Shown piece after piece: positions 52,788-61,026 of a stretch of 64,000 nucleotides of DNA; the stretch's first letter is position 1, and each line of letters opens with the position of its first letter. A program made the translations under genes and the position numbers. The DNA comes from JACCXM01 sp046328335. Lineage in GTDB: Bacteria > Chloroflexota > Chloroflexia > Thermomicrobiales > UBA6265. The notes beneath the pieces are model-generated. The model was not told where the DNA came from. It saw only the letters and a list, made by a program, of their open reading frames with translations, and made no database searches. The DNA is taken from the NCBI GenBank assembly GCA_046328335.1, contig JAXLWU010000015.1:58433-122432 (forward strand), read 5' to 3'.

Positions 52788-54152
52788 TCATGGCAACCCA
52801 CCCCGTCCCCTGTTCGGCCCCCGGCTGAGATTGACCGTTACGATCTGTCCGGGCTGGACCGCGGTTCCGGGGGGCGGATTCTGCCGCACGATCGCGTTCA
52901 ATGGCACAGTATCGGATGGCTCGGGCTGTCCCAGCGCGATCCGCAAATTGCGTGACAGGAGTTCTCTCGTCGCCTGTGCGATCGATTGGCCTTGCAGATC
53001 GGGCACGACAACTGCCTCACCGGCCGGTGCGATCGTCGGGGCGATCTCGGCGGTCACGGACGGTTCCGAAACTGGAACACTTACGGAGATCGTGGGCAGC
53101 GGCTGTTCGGGGTTGGCTTCGACACCTCCGGTAATTTCCGGCGCCGATGGGAGAATTGCCGGTATTGTCGGGTCGCTGACTGGAACTGTCGTGTCCGGTC
53201 TGAGCCCAAACCAGACCAGGGCGCCGATCGCGCCGAAGATGGCAATGGCCACCAGGAGTGTCAGTTTGCCGCTGCCAGGCCTGCTAACAGCGGAGGGGGC
53301 CGGAGATGTGCGCCGGGCCGCTCTTGCGTAACTGGTCGGTTCCTTTGCTAGTGCCGCAGCGAACTCGCCTGCGGACGGCCAGCGCATCGTTGGATTCTTT
53401 TCGAGTGCTCGGAGGACCGCCTGTTCCACTCTGGAAGGAATGCTCGGAATCACGGTAGAGGGCGGCGGGGGCGCGGCGCGTATATGTTGCATCGCCAGTG
53501 CAATGGGTGAATCGGCGATGAATGGTGGGCGGGCGGTGAGCATCTCGTAGGCGACAACACCCAATGAATAGATGTCGGAAGCCGGCGTCGCCATGAGACC
53601 TTCTGCCTGTTCCGGCGAGATATAGCCCGCGGTCCCGAAACCCCCACCCGCGTCAGTGAGATCAGCGTCGGCGATTCCCTTGGCGATCCCGAAATCGAGC
53701 ACGCGGACGCGATTGTGGTCATCGATGACGATGTTGCCCGGCTTGATATCGCGATGGACATATCCCCGCGAGTGCGCCAGATCGAGCGCACTGGCCACCT
53801 GGTTCACCAGTTGCGCCACGTCACCTGGATGAAACGGTGCCTCCTCGGCAATGATTTGTTTCAATGTCTGACCAGAAACCAACTCCATGACGATATATGG
53901 AGAGCCGTCCGCCTCACCGACATCGTAGATGTCGACAATATTGGGGTGGGCAAGTGAGGCAACCGCTCGCGACTCCCGGGCAAAGCGGTCCCGCACCGCG
54001 GGGTCGACCGCGAACTGGGGTCGGAGGGTCTTGATGGCCACATCCCGACCGAGAACAAGATCATGGCCGGCGTAAACGAGGGCCATGCCACCCTCGCCGA
54101 TGCGTCTTCCGACGCGATATCTGCCACCCAGCACCGATTCAGGTCGAATCAT
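52788..54152 (-). CDS. Transmembrane Ser/Thr protein kinase with one PASTA domain
   Basis: A 454-aa PknB-type kinase. The catalytic domain (about 10-270) has GRRIGEGGMALVYAGHD, the VAIKTLR lysine, the catalytic YVHRDIKPGNIVIDD and DFGIAKG, and an APE-like ISPEQAEGL. A membrane helix lies near 297-318 (LTLLVAIAIFGAIGALVWFG). Outside are a Pro/Val/Thr linker and a single PASTA domain (VVVPDLQGQSIAQATRELL; PPPGTAVQPGQIVTVNLS) expected to bind peptidoglycan fragments. Most relatives have several PASTA repeats. No phosphatase is adjacent. Confidence 0.93.
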   Translation of the reverse strand: MIRPESVLGGRYRVGRRIGEGGMALVYAGHDLVLGRDVAIKTLRPQFAVDPAVRDRFARESRAVASLAHPNIVDIYDVGEADGSPYIVMELVSGQTLKQIIAEEAPFHPGDVAQLVNQVASALDLAHSRGYVHRDIKPGNIVIDDHNRVRVLDFGIAKGIADADLTDAGGGFGTAGYISPEQAEGLMATPASDIYSLGVVAYEMLTARPPFIADSPIALAMQHIRAAPPPPSTVIPSIPSRVEQAVLRALEKNPTMRWPSAGEFAAALAKEPTSYARAARRTSPAPSAVSRPGSGKLTLLVAIAIFGAIGALVWFGLRPDTTVPVSDPTIPAILPSAPEITGGVEANPEQPLPTISVSVPVSEPSVTAEIAPTIAPAGEAVVVPDLQGQSIAQATRELLSRNLRIALGQPEPSDTVPLNAIVRQNPPPGTAVQPGQIVTVNLSRGPNRGRGGLP

Positions 54153-54229
54153 GCGTCTGAGGGTACCCCGACGGCGTTGCCATCGTCAGGAGGGACAGCG
54201 AGGGTTGGACAGTACTTGTTGCGGGCTCG

Positions 54230-55153
54230 TTAGGGAGTCGATTTTGCTCGAGCCGGGACCGGGGTGACGAGTGCGATGCGCGTCCGCTGGCCAAACCGTG
54301 CCGTTGCCCGCAAGGCGAAGGCGCTGGCCTGATCGGGATCCTGGAAGGGGACGTAATGCGTCGGACCGGACCCCGAAAGTGCCACCACCGGAGCGCCGAG
54401 TGAGGTCAGTGTGTCAGGCAGACTTGCGAGTTCCGTAACGATCTCGTAGAGCGGTGAGGAAAACGCATTGACGAGCAGACGGTTGTCCAGCCCCGTTCCG
54501 GCCCGCAACCGCGCGGCTTGCGCGGCAACGTGGGAACCATCAGTGAAATTTGCCGCGTCCAGCGTCCTGTAGAGCGTCTCGGTCTTCATCGGGATGTGGA
54601 TCGGCGGTGTCACAAGAACGAACTGCACGCAATCAGGCGCAGGGAGGGGACTGAGAACGTCGCCGCGCCCGGTGCCGAGAGCGCAGCCACCTTCGAGAAG
54701 GAAGGGGACATCGCTACCAAGAGACGCCGCGACTCTGGCGAGGGCGGCATCGTCGATTTCAATCCGGAACCTCTGCCGTGCGGCCAAAAGCACCGCTGCC
54801 GCGTCGCTCGACGCGCCACCGAGTCCACTTGCGATCGGAATCGATTTCTGCAACTCGACATGGGCGGAGACCGGATAACCGGTTGCCTCCTGAAGACGTT
54901 GCAGCGCGGTGAGAACCAGATTGCCGCTTTCCAGCTCAGGAGCGTCTGATTCGCAGGAGAGCGCCCCGGTGCCGCCGTTGACCGTTCCACTCGGCGGGTC
55001 ACTTCGGAAAACGAGATGATCATAAAGACTCACAGTGAGGAAGATGGTCGCCAGATCGTGGTACCCGTCTGCCCGGCGTCCCAGTACCTCCAGACCGAGA
55101 TTCAGTTTCGCTGGAGCCTTGATGGCAGTCGCCGAAACTGAATCTTCGGTCAT
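54230..55153 (-). CDS. ispE: 4-diphosphocytidyl-2-C-methyl-D-erythritol kinase IspE
   Basis: A 307-aa GHMP kinase of the MEP isoprenoid pathway. It shows KAPAKLNLGLEVLGRRADGYHD, the ATP-binding PIASGLGGASSDAAAVLL, SDVPFLLEGGCALGTGRGD and the C-terminal VALSGSGPTHYV. ATG 55153 overlaps the rsmA stop by 4 nt. Other MEP genes are absent here. Confidence 0.95.
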   Translation of the reverse strand: MTEDSVSATAIKAPAKLNLGLEVLGRRADGYHDLATIFLTVSLYDHLVFRSDPPSGTVNGGTGALSCESDAPELESGNLVLTALQRLQEATGYPVSAHVELQKSIPIASGLGGASSDAAAVLLAARQRFRIEIDDAALARVAASLGSDVPFLLEGGCALGTGRGDVLSPLPAPDCVQFVLVTPPIHIPMKTETLYRTLDAANFTDGSHVAAQAARLRAGTGLDNRLLVNAFSSPLYEIVTELASLPDTLTSLGAPVVALSGSGPTHYVPFQDPDQASAFALRATARFGQRTRIALVTPVPARAKSTP

Positions 55154-56037
55154 CCTGCGGTGACGGCCGCTGGTGCGGTCTCAGTGAGCCGGACCCAATC
55201 GGCAACAGCGAGGGTCTCAGCCCGGCGCATTGGATCGATTCCGGCGAGTTCGAGCCATTGGCTGACATCTGTCTTTGGCAGTCGCAATACATCCGCAATC
55301 GAATTGGCGACCTGTTTCCGTTTCTGTCGAAACCCCGCGGTCACGATCCTGAAGAACAACGGGTGAAAACGCTGTGGCAATGGCGGTTGTTTGTGGACTT
55401 CCAGCGTCAGTACCGCTGATTCAACCTTCGGCGGAGGAATGAACACGGTCGGGGAAACGTCGAAGGCGATGTACGGCTTTGCGTAGAACTGCGTGGCGAC
55501 CGCGAGAATGCTCATGTCCGGCGGAGAGGCGACGACTCGCTCAGCAACTTCCTTCTGCAGCATGATGGTCAAGCGCCGCGGTGGCCGCGGACTCTCGAGG
55601 AGATGACGCAGAATCGCGCTGCCGAGGGAATACGGGAGATTCGCAACGACGTCATATGGCCCGGACGGCGGCAGAAACAGATCGAGATCGACCGACATCA
55701 CATTGTTCTCAACCAATGTGAGGTTCGGCAGATCGCCGAAGGTCCGGCGAAGATGTGCGGCCAGGTTGCGATCGAGTTCGATGGCGACCACATGGCCCGC
55801 CTTGCGCAATAATTCCGAGGTCAGTATCCCGAGACCAGGTCCGATCTCGACAACGGTATCGGACGATGTTACGCCTGCCACCCGAACCATCCGCTCAACG
55901 ATTCCGCGCTCAAAGAGAAAATGCTGACCGAGACCTTTATTAGGCCGGATCTGGAGGTCACTCATGAGCCGGGTCCAGTCCCGACGAGAGGCGGGAATGC
56001 GCTCGGATGGGTTCTGAGGCAAGACGCTGTCCGTCAT
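55150..56037 (-). CDS. rsmA: 16S rRNA dimethyladenosine transferase RsmA (KsgA)
   Basis: A 295-aa SAM-dependent enzyme dimethylating two adjacent adenines near the 3' end of 16S rRNA. It has NKGLGQHFLFERGIVERM, VVEIGPGLGILTSELLRK, AIELDRNL, VVANLPYSLGSAILRHLL (catalytic NLPY) and VFIPPPKVESAVLTLE. ATG 56037 overlaps the selD stop (ATGA). About 25 residues precede the usual N-terminus; an internal ATG at residue 25 is an alternative. Confidence 0.95.
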   Translation of the reverse strand: MTDSVLPQNPSERIPASRRDWTRLMSDLQIRPNKGLGQHFLFERGIVERMVRVAGVTSSDTVVEIGPGLGILTSELLRKAGHVVAIELDRNLAAHLRRTFGDLPNLTLVENNVMSVDLDLFLPPSGPYDVVANLPYSLGSAILRHLLESPRPPRRLTIMLQKEVAERVVASPPDMSILAVATQFYAKPYIAFDVSPTVFIPPPKVESAVLTLEVHKQPPLPQRFHPLFFRIVTAGFRQKRKQVANSIADVLRLPKTDVSQWLELAGIDPMRRAETLAVADWVRLTETAPAAVTAG

Positions 56038-57086
56038 GTCGAAACGAGAATGCCGCCGCCGGCGATGATGTCGCCGACGCGCCAGAGCGGCACATTTTCG
56101 GACTCGAATCGTCCGGCAAACGCTTCGCTGATAGCCGGGTCGACGGCGAAGAGGAGGCCGCCGGAGGTCTGCGGATCGAAGAGGATGGCGCGGGTGATCT
56201 CGTCGATGCCTTCGGAAAACGACACGCCAGCGCCATGCGTCTGATAGAAGTCCCGATTTCGGCCAAGCCCGCCCGCCATGTGACCAGCGGCGGCATACTC
56301 GCGAGTGCCCGGCAGCAGCGGAACAGAAGCGGCAGAGAACCGCAAGCGAACACCGCTCTTTTCCGCGATTTCGCTCGCATGACCGAGCAGGCCGAATCCG
56401 GTGATGTCGGTTGCGGCATTGACGCCACCGACCAATCGCGCTGTCTCAGCCGCCGCTCGATTCAGGGTCAGCATCGACTTCGTAGCCGCTTCGACGTCGG
56501 CGAGCTCAGCCTTCTCTCGTTTGAGCGCCGTTGCCACGATCCCGGTCCCGATCGGCTTCGTCAGAAATAGAACGTCGCCGGCGCGGGCACCCGCTTTTGT
56601 CCAGATTCCTTCCGGATCGATCGTTCCCGTGACGACGAGACCGAATTTTGGTTCAGAATCGACGACGGTATGCCCGCCGGCAATGATCGCGCCCGCCTCC
56701 GCGACCTTGTCCGCCGCTCCTTGAAAGATGGCGGAGATCATGTTCGAGGGGAGGAAATCAGGAAATCCCGCGACGTTGAGGGCGAAGTGTACAGTGCCTC
56801 CCATCGCGTACACATCGCTCATGGAATTCGCCGCCGCGATGGCGCCATAGGTCCAGGGATCATCGACAATAGGTGTAAAAAAATCCACGGTCTGCACAAT
56901 CGCCAGATTTGGAGCAAGGCGATAGACTGCGGCGTCGTCGCTGGTTTGCAGACCAACAACGAGGTCGGGATGGGTAGCGAGAGCGAGCGGCCGCAGAACC
57001 TGCGCCAGGGCCTCCGGGCCCATTTTGGCTGCTCAGCCGGCGCAGCTGGCCAGTGTTGTCAGTCTGATTTCTTCACGGTTATGCAT
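56034..57086 (-). CDS. selD: Selenide, water dikinase SelD with in-frame UGA selenocysteine
   Basis: A 350-aa enzyme making selenophosphate from selenide and ATP. ATG 57086 has AAGGA 5-6 nt upstream. The N-terminus reads LTTLASCAG, then TGA at 57035-57033, then AAKMGPEALAQVL. The UGA is codon 18, at the position of the catalytic Cys/Sec, and Lys21 matches the essential Lys three residues later. The rest is full-length SelD (TSDDAAVYRL; QTVDFFTPIVDDPWTYGAIAAAN, read in parts; GGHTVVDSEPKFG; TDITGFGLLGH; DPQTSGGLL). A SECIS hairpin follows the UGA, and selB is in the window. First gene of an overlapping run with rsmA and ispE. Confidence 0.92.
57004..57029 (-). promoter_or_regulatory. Bacterial SECIS element of selD
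   Basis: Counting U of UGA as 1, GCCA (7-10) pairs with TGGC (29-32), AAAT (11-14) is bulged with U at 14, GGGCC (15-19) pairs with GGCCC (24-28), and the loop is CGGA (20-23) with two G. Stem position, bulged U and loop G fit bacterial SECIS elements recognised by SelB. Confidence 0.82.
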
Positions 57087-57224
57087 GGGATTCCTTGCGG
57101 AGAACGGTGAATTCCGCTTTCGAGTCAATCTCCCACTGGAGGGGGTGCGCGGCGATCTCGCATGGATGTTTCGAGCGCTTGCCGTGCCTTTACGTTCCGA
57201 TTCGATCCATGCTGAGGCACGAGT

Positions 57225-57249
57225 GGGGCGGGCCCTCATGGCTCGCCCC
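57225..57249 (-). terminator. Hairpin after the amino-acid-binding protein gene
   Basis: GGGGCGGGCC (57225-57234), loop CTCAT, GGCTCGCCCC (57240-57249): a 10-bp stem with one G-U pair, 9 nt beyond the stop codon. No T-tract. It separates that gene from selD. Confidence 0.5.
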
Positions 57250-57257
57250 GAACGTGA

Positions 57258-58115
57258 CTAACCGTAGACCTTCAGGTCGGCAGGCTTCGGAAGCCACTCC
57301 TCCGCCAACTTGTCGCGAGTCCCATCTGCGATGAGTGAGGCAAGGGCCGCATTGACATACGGGACGAGTTCGCTTCCTTTCTCGAAGACCATGCCGGTGC
57401 CTTGGCCCGGATTCTTCGGCAACTGACCGGCGATGCCCATGTCCGTGAACTGCTCGCTCGTGACGTAGTTTGCGCTTTCCAGGTCGAGAATCACGGCGTC
57501 GATCTGGCCGTTCTCGAGCGCGGTCAGGGAGTCTGCGGTCGTGTCAAAGACCATTGTGTCCTTTTCGGGTTTGATGTCGTCGGTGATCGCGATGTAATAC
57601 GTCGTCCCGACCTGTGCACCGAAACTGAATTTCGCCAGGTCAGCGAGTGTCTTGGCGTCGAAAACAGGCGAGTCCTTTTTGGCGACAACGACGAGCGGTG
57701 AGATGTAATAAGGGTCGCTGAAATCGACCGCTTTCTTGCGCTCGTCGGTGATGCTCACCTGCGTGATATAGAAATCGAAGTCTTTCGGTCCGGGGGCATA
57801 GGACGCGTTGAATGAGGTGTATCCCCAGACGATCTGATCCTTCTTGAATCCGAGACGCTCACCGATGGCATAGGCCAACGCTGATTCGAAACCCTTACCG
57901 TTGGAGGGATCGTTATCAATGAAAAATGGCGGGTACGCCGGCTGATCGGCATGGATTGTCAATTGACCATCTTTTTTCAATGGCAAGGTCGAGATGTCCG
58001 CGGGCACGACAGGGGTCGCGTCTCCCGATTGAGCCTTCACGCGCAACGCTGGCGTGACGGCGGTGGCGAGTGCAAGCCCGAGTCCCAGGTTCAGGATTTG
58101 ACGGCGATTGTGCAT
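57258..58115 (-). CDS. Amino-acid ABC transporter substrate-binding protein (family 3)
   Basis: A 285-aa periplasmic-type binding protein. MHNRRQILNLGLGLALATAV is an export signal with a Tat-like twin Arg. The mature part has LTIHADQPAYPPFFIDND, GFESALAYAIGERLG, DFYITQVSITDERKKAVDFSDPYY and VGTTYYIAITDDI, typical of polar amino-acid binders. ATG 58115 has AAAGGAG 8 nt upstream. It is divergent from its presumed permease and ATPase, so the three form one transporter. Confidence 0.9.
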   Translation of the reverse strand: MHNRRQILNLGLGLALATAVTPALRVKAQSGDATPVVPADISTLPLKKDGQLTIHADQPAYPPFFIDNDPSNGKGFESALAYAIGERLGFKKDQIVWGYTSFNASYAPGPKDFDFYITQVSITDERKKAVDFSDPYYISPLVVVAKKDSPVFDAKTLADLAKFSFGAQVGTTYYIAITDDIKPEKDTMVFDTTADSLTALENGQIDAVILDLESANYVTSEQFTDMGIAGQLPKNPGQGTGMVFEKGSELVPYVNAALASLIADGTRDKLAEEWLPKPADLKVYG

Positions 58116-58208
58116 TCCTCGATCTCCTTTGTGGCCAAGCGTGAATCTGGCAACGCCTCCGAGCCGGCTCCAAAATCTGGTGCCACGTTTCACGCCAGAG
58201 GCAAGGCT

Positions 58209-58245
58209 AGCAATGGTTCAGCACTTGAGCAATGGAGTAACCATT
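58209..58245. promoter_or_regulatory. Repeat motif between the divergent transporter genes
   Basis: AGCAATGG occurs twice (58209-58216 and 58228-58235), 19 bp apart, and AATGGTT/AACCATT form a dyad (58212-58218, 58239-58245). The spacing is about two helical turns, as in operator pairs. No promoter boxes are clear. Confidence 0.3.
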
Positions 58246-58389
58246 GTCCCGGCTCTTCGTCGTCATGTCTGGAAACTTCCGGTACTATCGAGTGCGGCAT
58301 TTGAGCATCATGCGTTCTGGCCATCCGCTCACGATCAGGCGGGTGGCCATCTCGTACTGAACGCAATGAGAGACGTGAATGGTGACTCG

Positions 58390-59271
58390 ATGAGTGGTCC
58401 GGTGACGGCGCCACATGAACTCAGCGAGGCGGAAATTGCCGCGCTTCTCGCTCCACGTCCGGCGTGGACGCGCGCCGACGTCCGCCGCTCGGCGTTCATC
58501 GCGCTGATCAGCTCGGTTGTTTTCGTTTCTGCCGCGGTGTTTCTGCTCGGCAGATCGACGGGATGGGAGTCAGTTCGTCAGGCGTTTTTCAGTTGGCCTG
58601 ACTTCAAGGCATCGTTTCCTTTGGTTCTGAAGGGATTCTGGCTCAATTTTCGGATCTTCATGATCGCTGAGCCGATCATTCTGATCCTCGGTTTGGTTCT
58701 CGCTATCGTCCGAAGTGGCCGTAGCCCAGTCCTGTTTCCGGCTCGCGCCGCCGCGGTTGCGTTCATCGACGTTTTCCGTGGCGCTCCGTCACTGCTGGTG
58801 GTTTTGACCCTCGGCTTTGGCGTGCCCGCGCTCCGTATTTCCGGCGTTCCGAACACGGCCGTCTTCTGGGGCAGCGTTGCCGTGATTCTGACATCGGCAG
58901 CCTATCAGGCCGAGGTGTTCCGCGCCGGAATCGAATCGGTCCATGCCAGTCAACGCTCCGCAGCGCGGTCGCTCGGTCTGTCAAACTGGCAGGCGATGCG
59001 GTACGTGGTTCTCCCTCAGGCTGTGCGTCGGGTCATCCCGCCGACCCTGAGCGGCTTCGTCGCCCTCCAGAAGGAAACCGCGCTGATTTCCGTTTTGGGC
59101 CCCCTGGAAGCGACCCGACAAGCACAGATCTACGCCAGTCTGAACTTCAACTACACCAGTTATCTCGCGGCGGGCGTGATCTTCATCGCGGTGACGATCC
59201 CGCTGGCCAGGTTTACCGATTTCCTTCTTGCCCGGAGCACTCAGCAGCAGACGGTTGGTGGCGCCGTATGA
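58390..59271 (+). CDS. Amino-acid ABC transporter permease
   Basis: A 293-aa integral membrane protein of the HisM/GlnP type. The conserved loop reads AYQAEVFRAGIESVHASQRSAARSLGLS (seen in parts) with LPQAVRRVIPPTLSGFVALQKETALISVLG nearby, the contact site for the ATPase. Several membrane helices precede it. The frame is open upstream to 58108, antisense to the binding-protein gene. Starts at 58366 and 58390 are both possible. The ATPase gene overlaps its end by 4 nt. Confidence 0.88.
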   Translation: MSGPVTAPHELSEAEIAALLAPRPAWTRADVRRSAFIALISSVVFVSAAVFLLGRSTGWESVRQAFFSWPDFKASFPLVLKGFWLNFRIFMIAEPIILILGLVLAIVRSGRSPVLFPARAAAVAFIDVFRGAPSLLVVLTLGFGVPALRISGVPNTAVFWGSVAVILTSAAYQAEVFRAGIESVHASQRSAARSLGLSNWQAMRYVVLPQAVRRVIPPTLSGFVALQKETALISVLGPLEATRQAQIYASLNFNYTSYLAAGVIFIAVTIPLARFTDFLLARSTQQQTVGGAV

Positions 59272-60014
59272 CCCCGCCCCTGCTCCAGGTGAGGGGACTG
59301 TACAAGGCCTACGCGCAGAACCTTGTTCTTCGCAACATCGATCTCGATGTGACTGCGCACGAGGTGATCAGCCTCATCGGCGCGTCTGGGAGCGGAAAAT
59401 CGACACTCCTACGCTGTGTCAACCTGCTGGAAGACATCAACGCGGGAGAAATTCTCCTCAATGGTTCTGCCATTTCGACCGCCATGCCGAACGCCGATCT
59501 TGTTCGTCAACGGATCGGAATGGTGTTTCAGTCCTACAATCTTTTCCCTCACATGACCGTGCTCGACAACATCACGCTCGCGCCCCGAAAGGTGCAAGGC
59601 CTCTCCCGCACCGCGGCGAATGACATGGCGCGGGAACTCCTGGAACGTTTTGGCCTGGTGGACAAGGGGACTGAGTATCCTGATCGATTGTCCGGTGGCC
59701 AGCAGCAACGGGTGGCCATTGTCCGCGCGTTGGCGCTCAAGCCGGAACTGGTCCTGCTTGACGAAGTCACGTCGGCGCTCGACCCGGAGATGGTCGGGGA
59801 AGTGCTCGATATCATCCGCGAACTCAAAGTCGCGGGAATGACCATGATGCTCGCTACGCACCAGATGGCATTTGCCCGCCAGATCTCTGACCGGGTCGCG
59901 TTCCTCGACGGGGGAAGCATTGTCGAAATCGGCCCGCCAGACCAGATTTTCTCCAACCCGCGGCAACCGCGAACACGCGAATTTCTCGAGCGGGTCCTCT
60001 CCATTTCTCCATAG
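59268..60014 (+). CDS. Amino-acid ABC transporter ATP-binding protein
   Basis: A 248-aa GlnQ/HisP-like ATPase: Walker A GASGSGKSTLLRC, Q-loop FQSYNLFPHMTV, signature LSGGQQQRVAIVRAL, Walker B LVLLDEVTSALDPEMVG and H-loop LATHQMAFARQ. ATG 59268 overlaps the permease stop. It ends 23 nt before a strong bidirectional terminator. Confidence 0.95.
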   Translation: MTPPLLQVRGLYKAYAQNLVLRNIDLDVTAHEVISLIGASGSGKSTLLRCVNLLEDINAGEILLNGSAISTAMPNADLVRQRIGMVFQSYNLFPHMTVLDNITLAPRKVQGLSRTAANDMARELLERFGLVDKGTEYPDRLSGGQQQRVAIVRALALKPELVLLDEVTSALDPEMVGEVLDIIRELKVAGMTMMLATHQMAFARQISDRVAFLDGGSIVEIGPPDQIFSNPRQPRTREFLERVLSISP

Positions 60015-60037
60015 GCGCTGCCCCCGCGAAAGACAGC

Positions 60038-60072
60038 AAATGGCCTCGGTGCCTACTGCACCGAGGCCATTT
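60038..60072. terminator. Bidirectional intrinsic terminator
   Basis: AAATGGCCTCGGTGC (60038-60052), loop CTACT, GCACCGAGGCCATTT (60058-60072): a perfect 15-bp stem with A/T ends, placed between two convergent genes. Confidence 0.85.
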
Positions 60073-60098
60073 CATCGAGAAACTGGGATCGAACGGCA

Positions 60099-60764
60099 CT
60101 ACGAGGAGGGAGTCGCCTCCATACCGCCGCTCATGTCGGAGTCGGATTCCATCAACATGATATCGACGGTTGTTGTTCCGTCACCGTTGTCCATCAGTCT
60201 GGCACGGCCGCTGTAGCCGGAATTGTTCAGTTCTTTCAGATCGATCGCAAGCTCGGTGGCGCTGGAATCGCCAGTGATTTCGCCGCATGCGATGTAGACG
60301 GCAATTTCGTCCATGCTCTTGTGAACATTGATCGCATGGGGAGCCCCAAGGATGTCGGACAGTGGCGCCTGAACCACGGTCGAACTGGTGGCGACGACTT
60401 CACCCTTTTCGGCTGACTGCATTTGATCGCTGCCGGTCATGGGCGTCGAACTGGATGAGCTGGAATCGGAGGCGGATGGAGTCGCCGCGGACTGGGACTC
60501 GGACATGTCCCCGCCGGCCATCGGCGTTCCCATGGACATCATGTTCGCGTGAGAGACGTCGTTCAGCGGGAAAACGACATCACCAAGCTGATCGCATGTG
60601 CCGGAATGAATATGAGCCGGATGCGACTCATCGTACGCGCTGCCAGCAGCCGGAGTGGCATTGGAATCCTGCGCCAGAACGTATCCTGGAATCGCGGCAA
60701 CACCTGCCGAGACGGTAAGTGCCGTCGCAAACGCGACGCCTCGGATCAGGGACAATGACGGCAT
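60099..60764 (-). CDS. Secreted His/Met/Ser-rich hypothetical protein
   Basis: A 221-aa exported protein. A signal peptide (SLIRGVAFATALTVSAGVAA) is followed by HPAHIHSGTCDQLGDVVFPL, a Met-rich stretch (HANMMSMGTPMAGGDM), a Ser/Thr-rich linker, and a C-terminal half (HAINVHKSMDEIAVYIACGE; LKELNNSGYSGRARLMDNGD) with a small beta-rich look. The His/Cys and Met residues suggest possible copper or other metal handling, but no characterised family is recognised. Divergent from the MMPL gene. Confidence 0.6.
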   Translation of the reverse strand: MPSLSLIRGVAFATALTVSAGVAAIPGYVLAQDSNATPAAGSAYDESHPAHIHSGTCDQLGDVVFPLNDVSHANMMSMGTPMAGGDMSESQSAATPSASDSSSSSSTPMTGSDQMQSAEKGEVVATSSTVVQAPLSDILGAPHAINVHKSMDEIAVYIACGEITGDSSATELAIDLKELNNSGYSGRARLMDNGDGTTTVDIMLMESDSDMSGGMEATPSS

Positions 60765-61026
60765 CGACGTAGCTCCTTGCTATCTCCTTCCAGAGCGGTC
60801 CGAACGAGCCAAACCCTCGCCCGGCTGGGGGTATCACTGCATACTCGGTGCCAGCCGCCGCAGTTCTGGCGGTGACTTGGTGAAATTCGAAGCGACTCGA
60901 TACAGCGCCTGGCGAGGAGGTAGCGGAAGAGCGGTATCGGGTACTGTAGACAGCCGATCATTGCTCCGGATCGACGTGTTTACGATCGACGCATTTCAGG
61001 CATGTGCCGCCCGCGAGGATATCTGG

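Noticed and set aside
57021..57035. selD as a pseudogene or sequencing error because of the TGA.
   Set aside because: The stop falls exactly at the catalytic Cys/Sec position, frames match on both sides, a SECIS follows and selB is present.
60655..61026. N-terminal extension of the MMPL protein from 60655.
   Set aside because: It lies antisense to the secreted-protein gene and has no membrane or MMPL sequence; TTG 61027 with GAGG is better.
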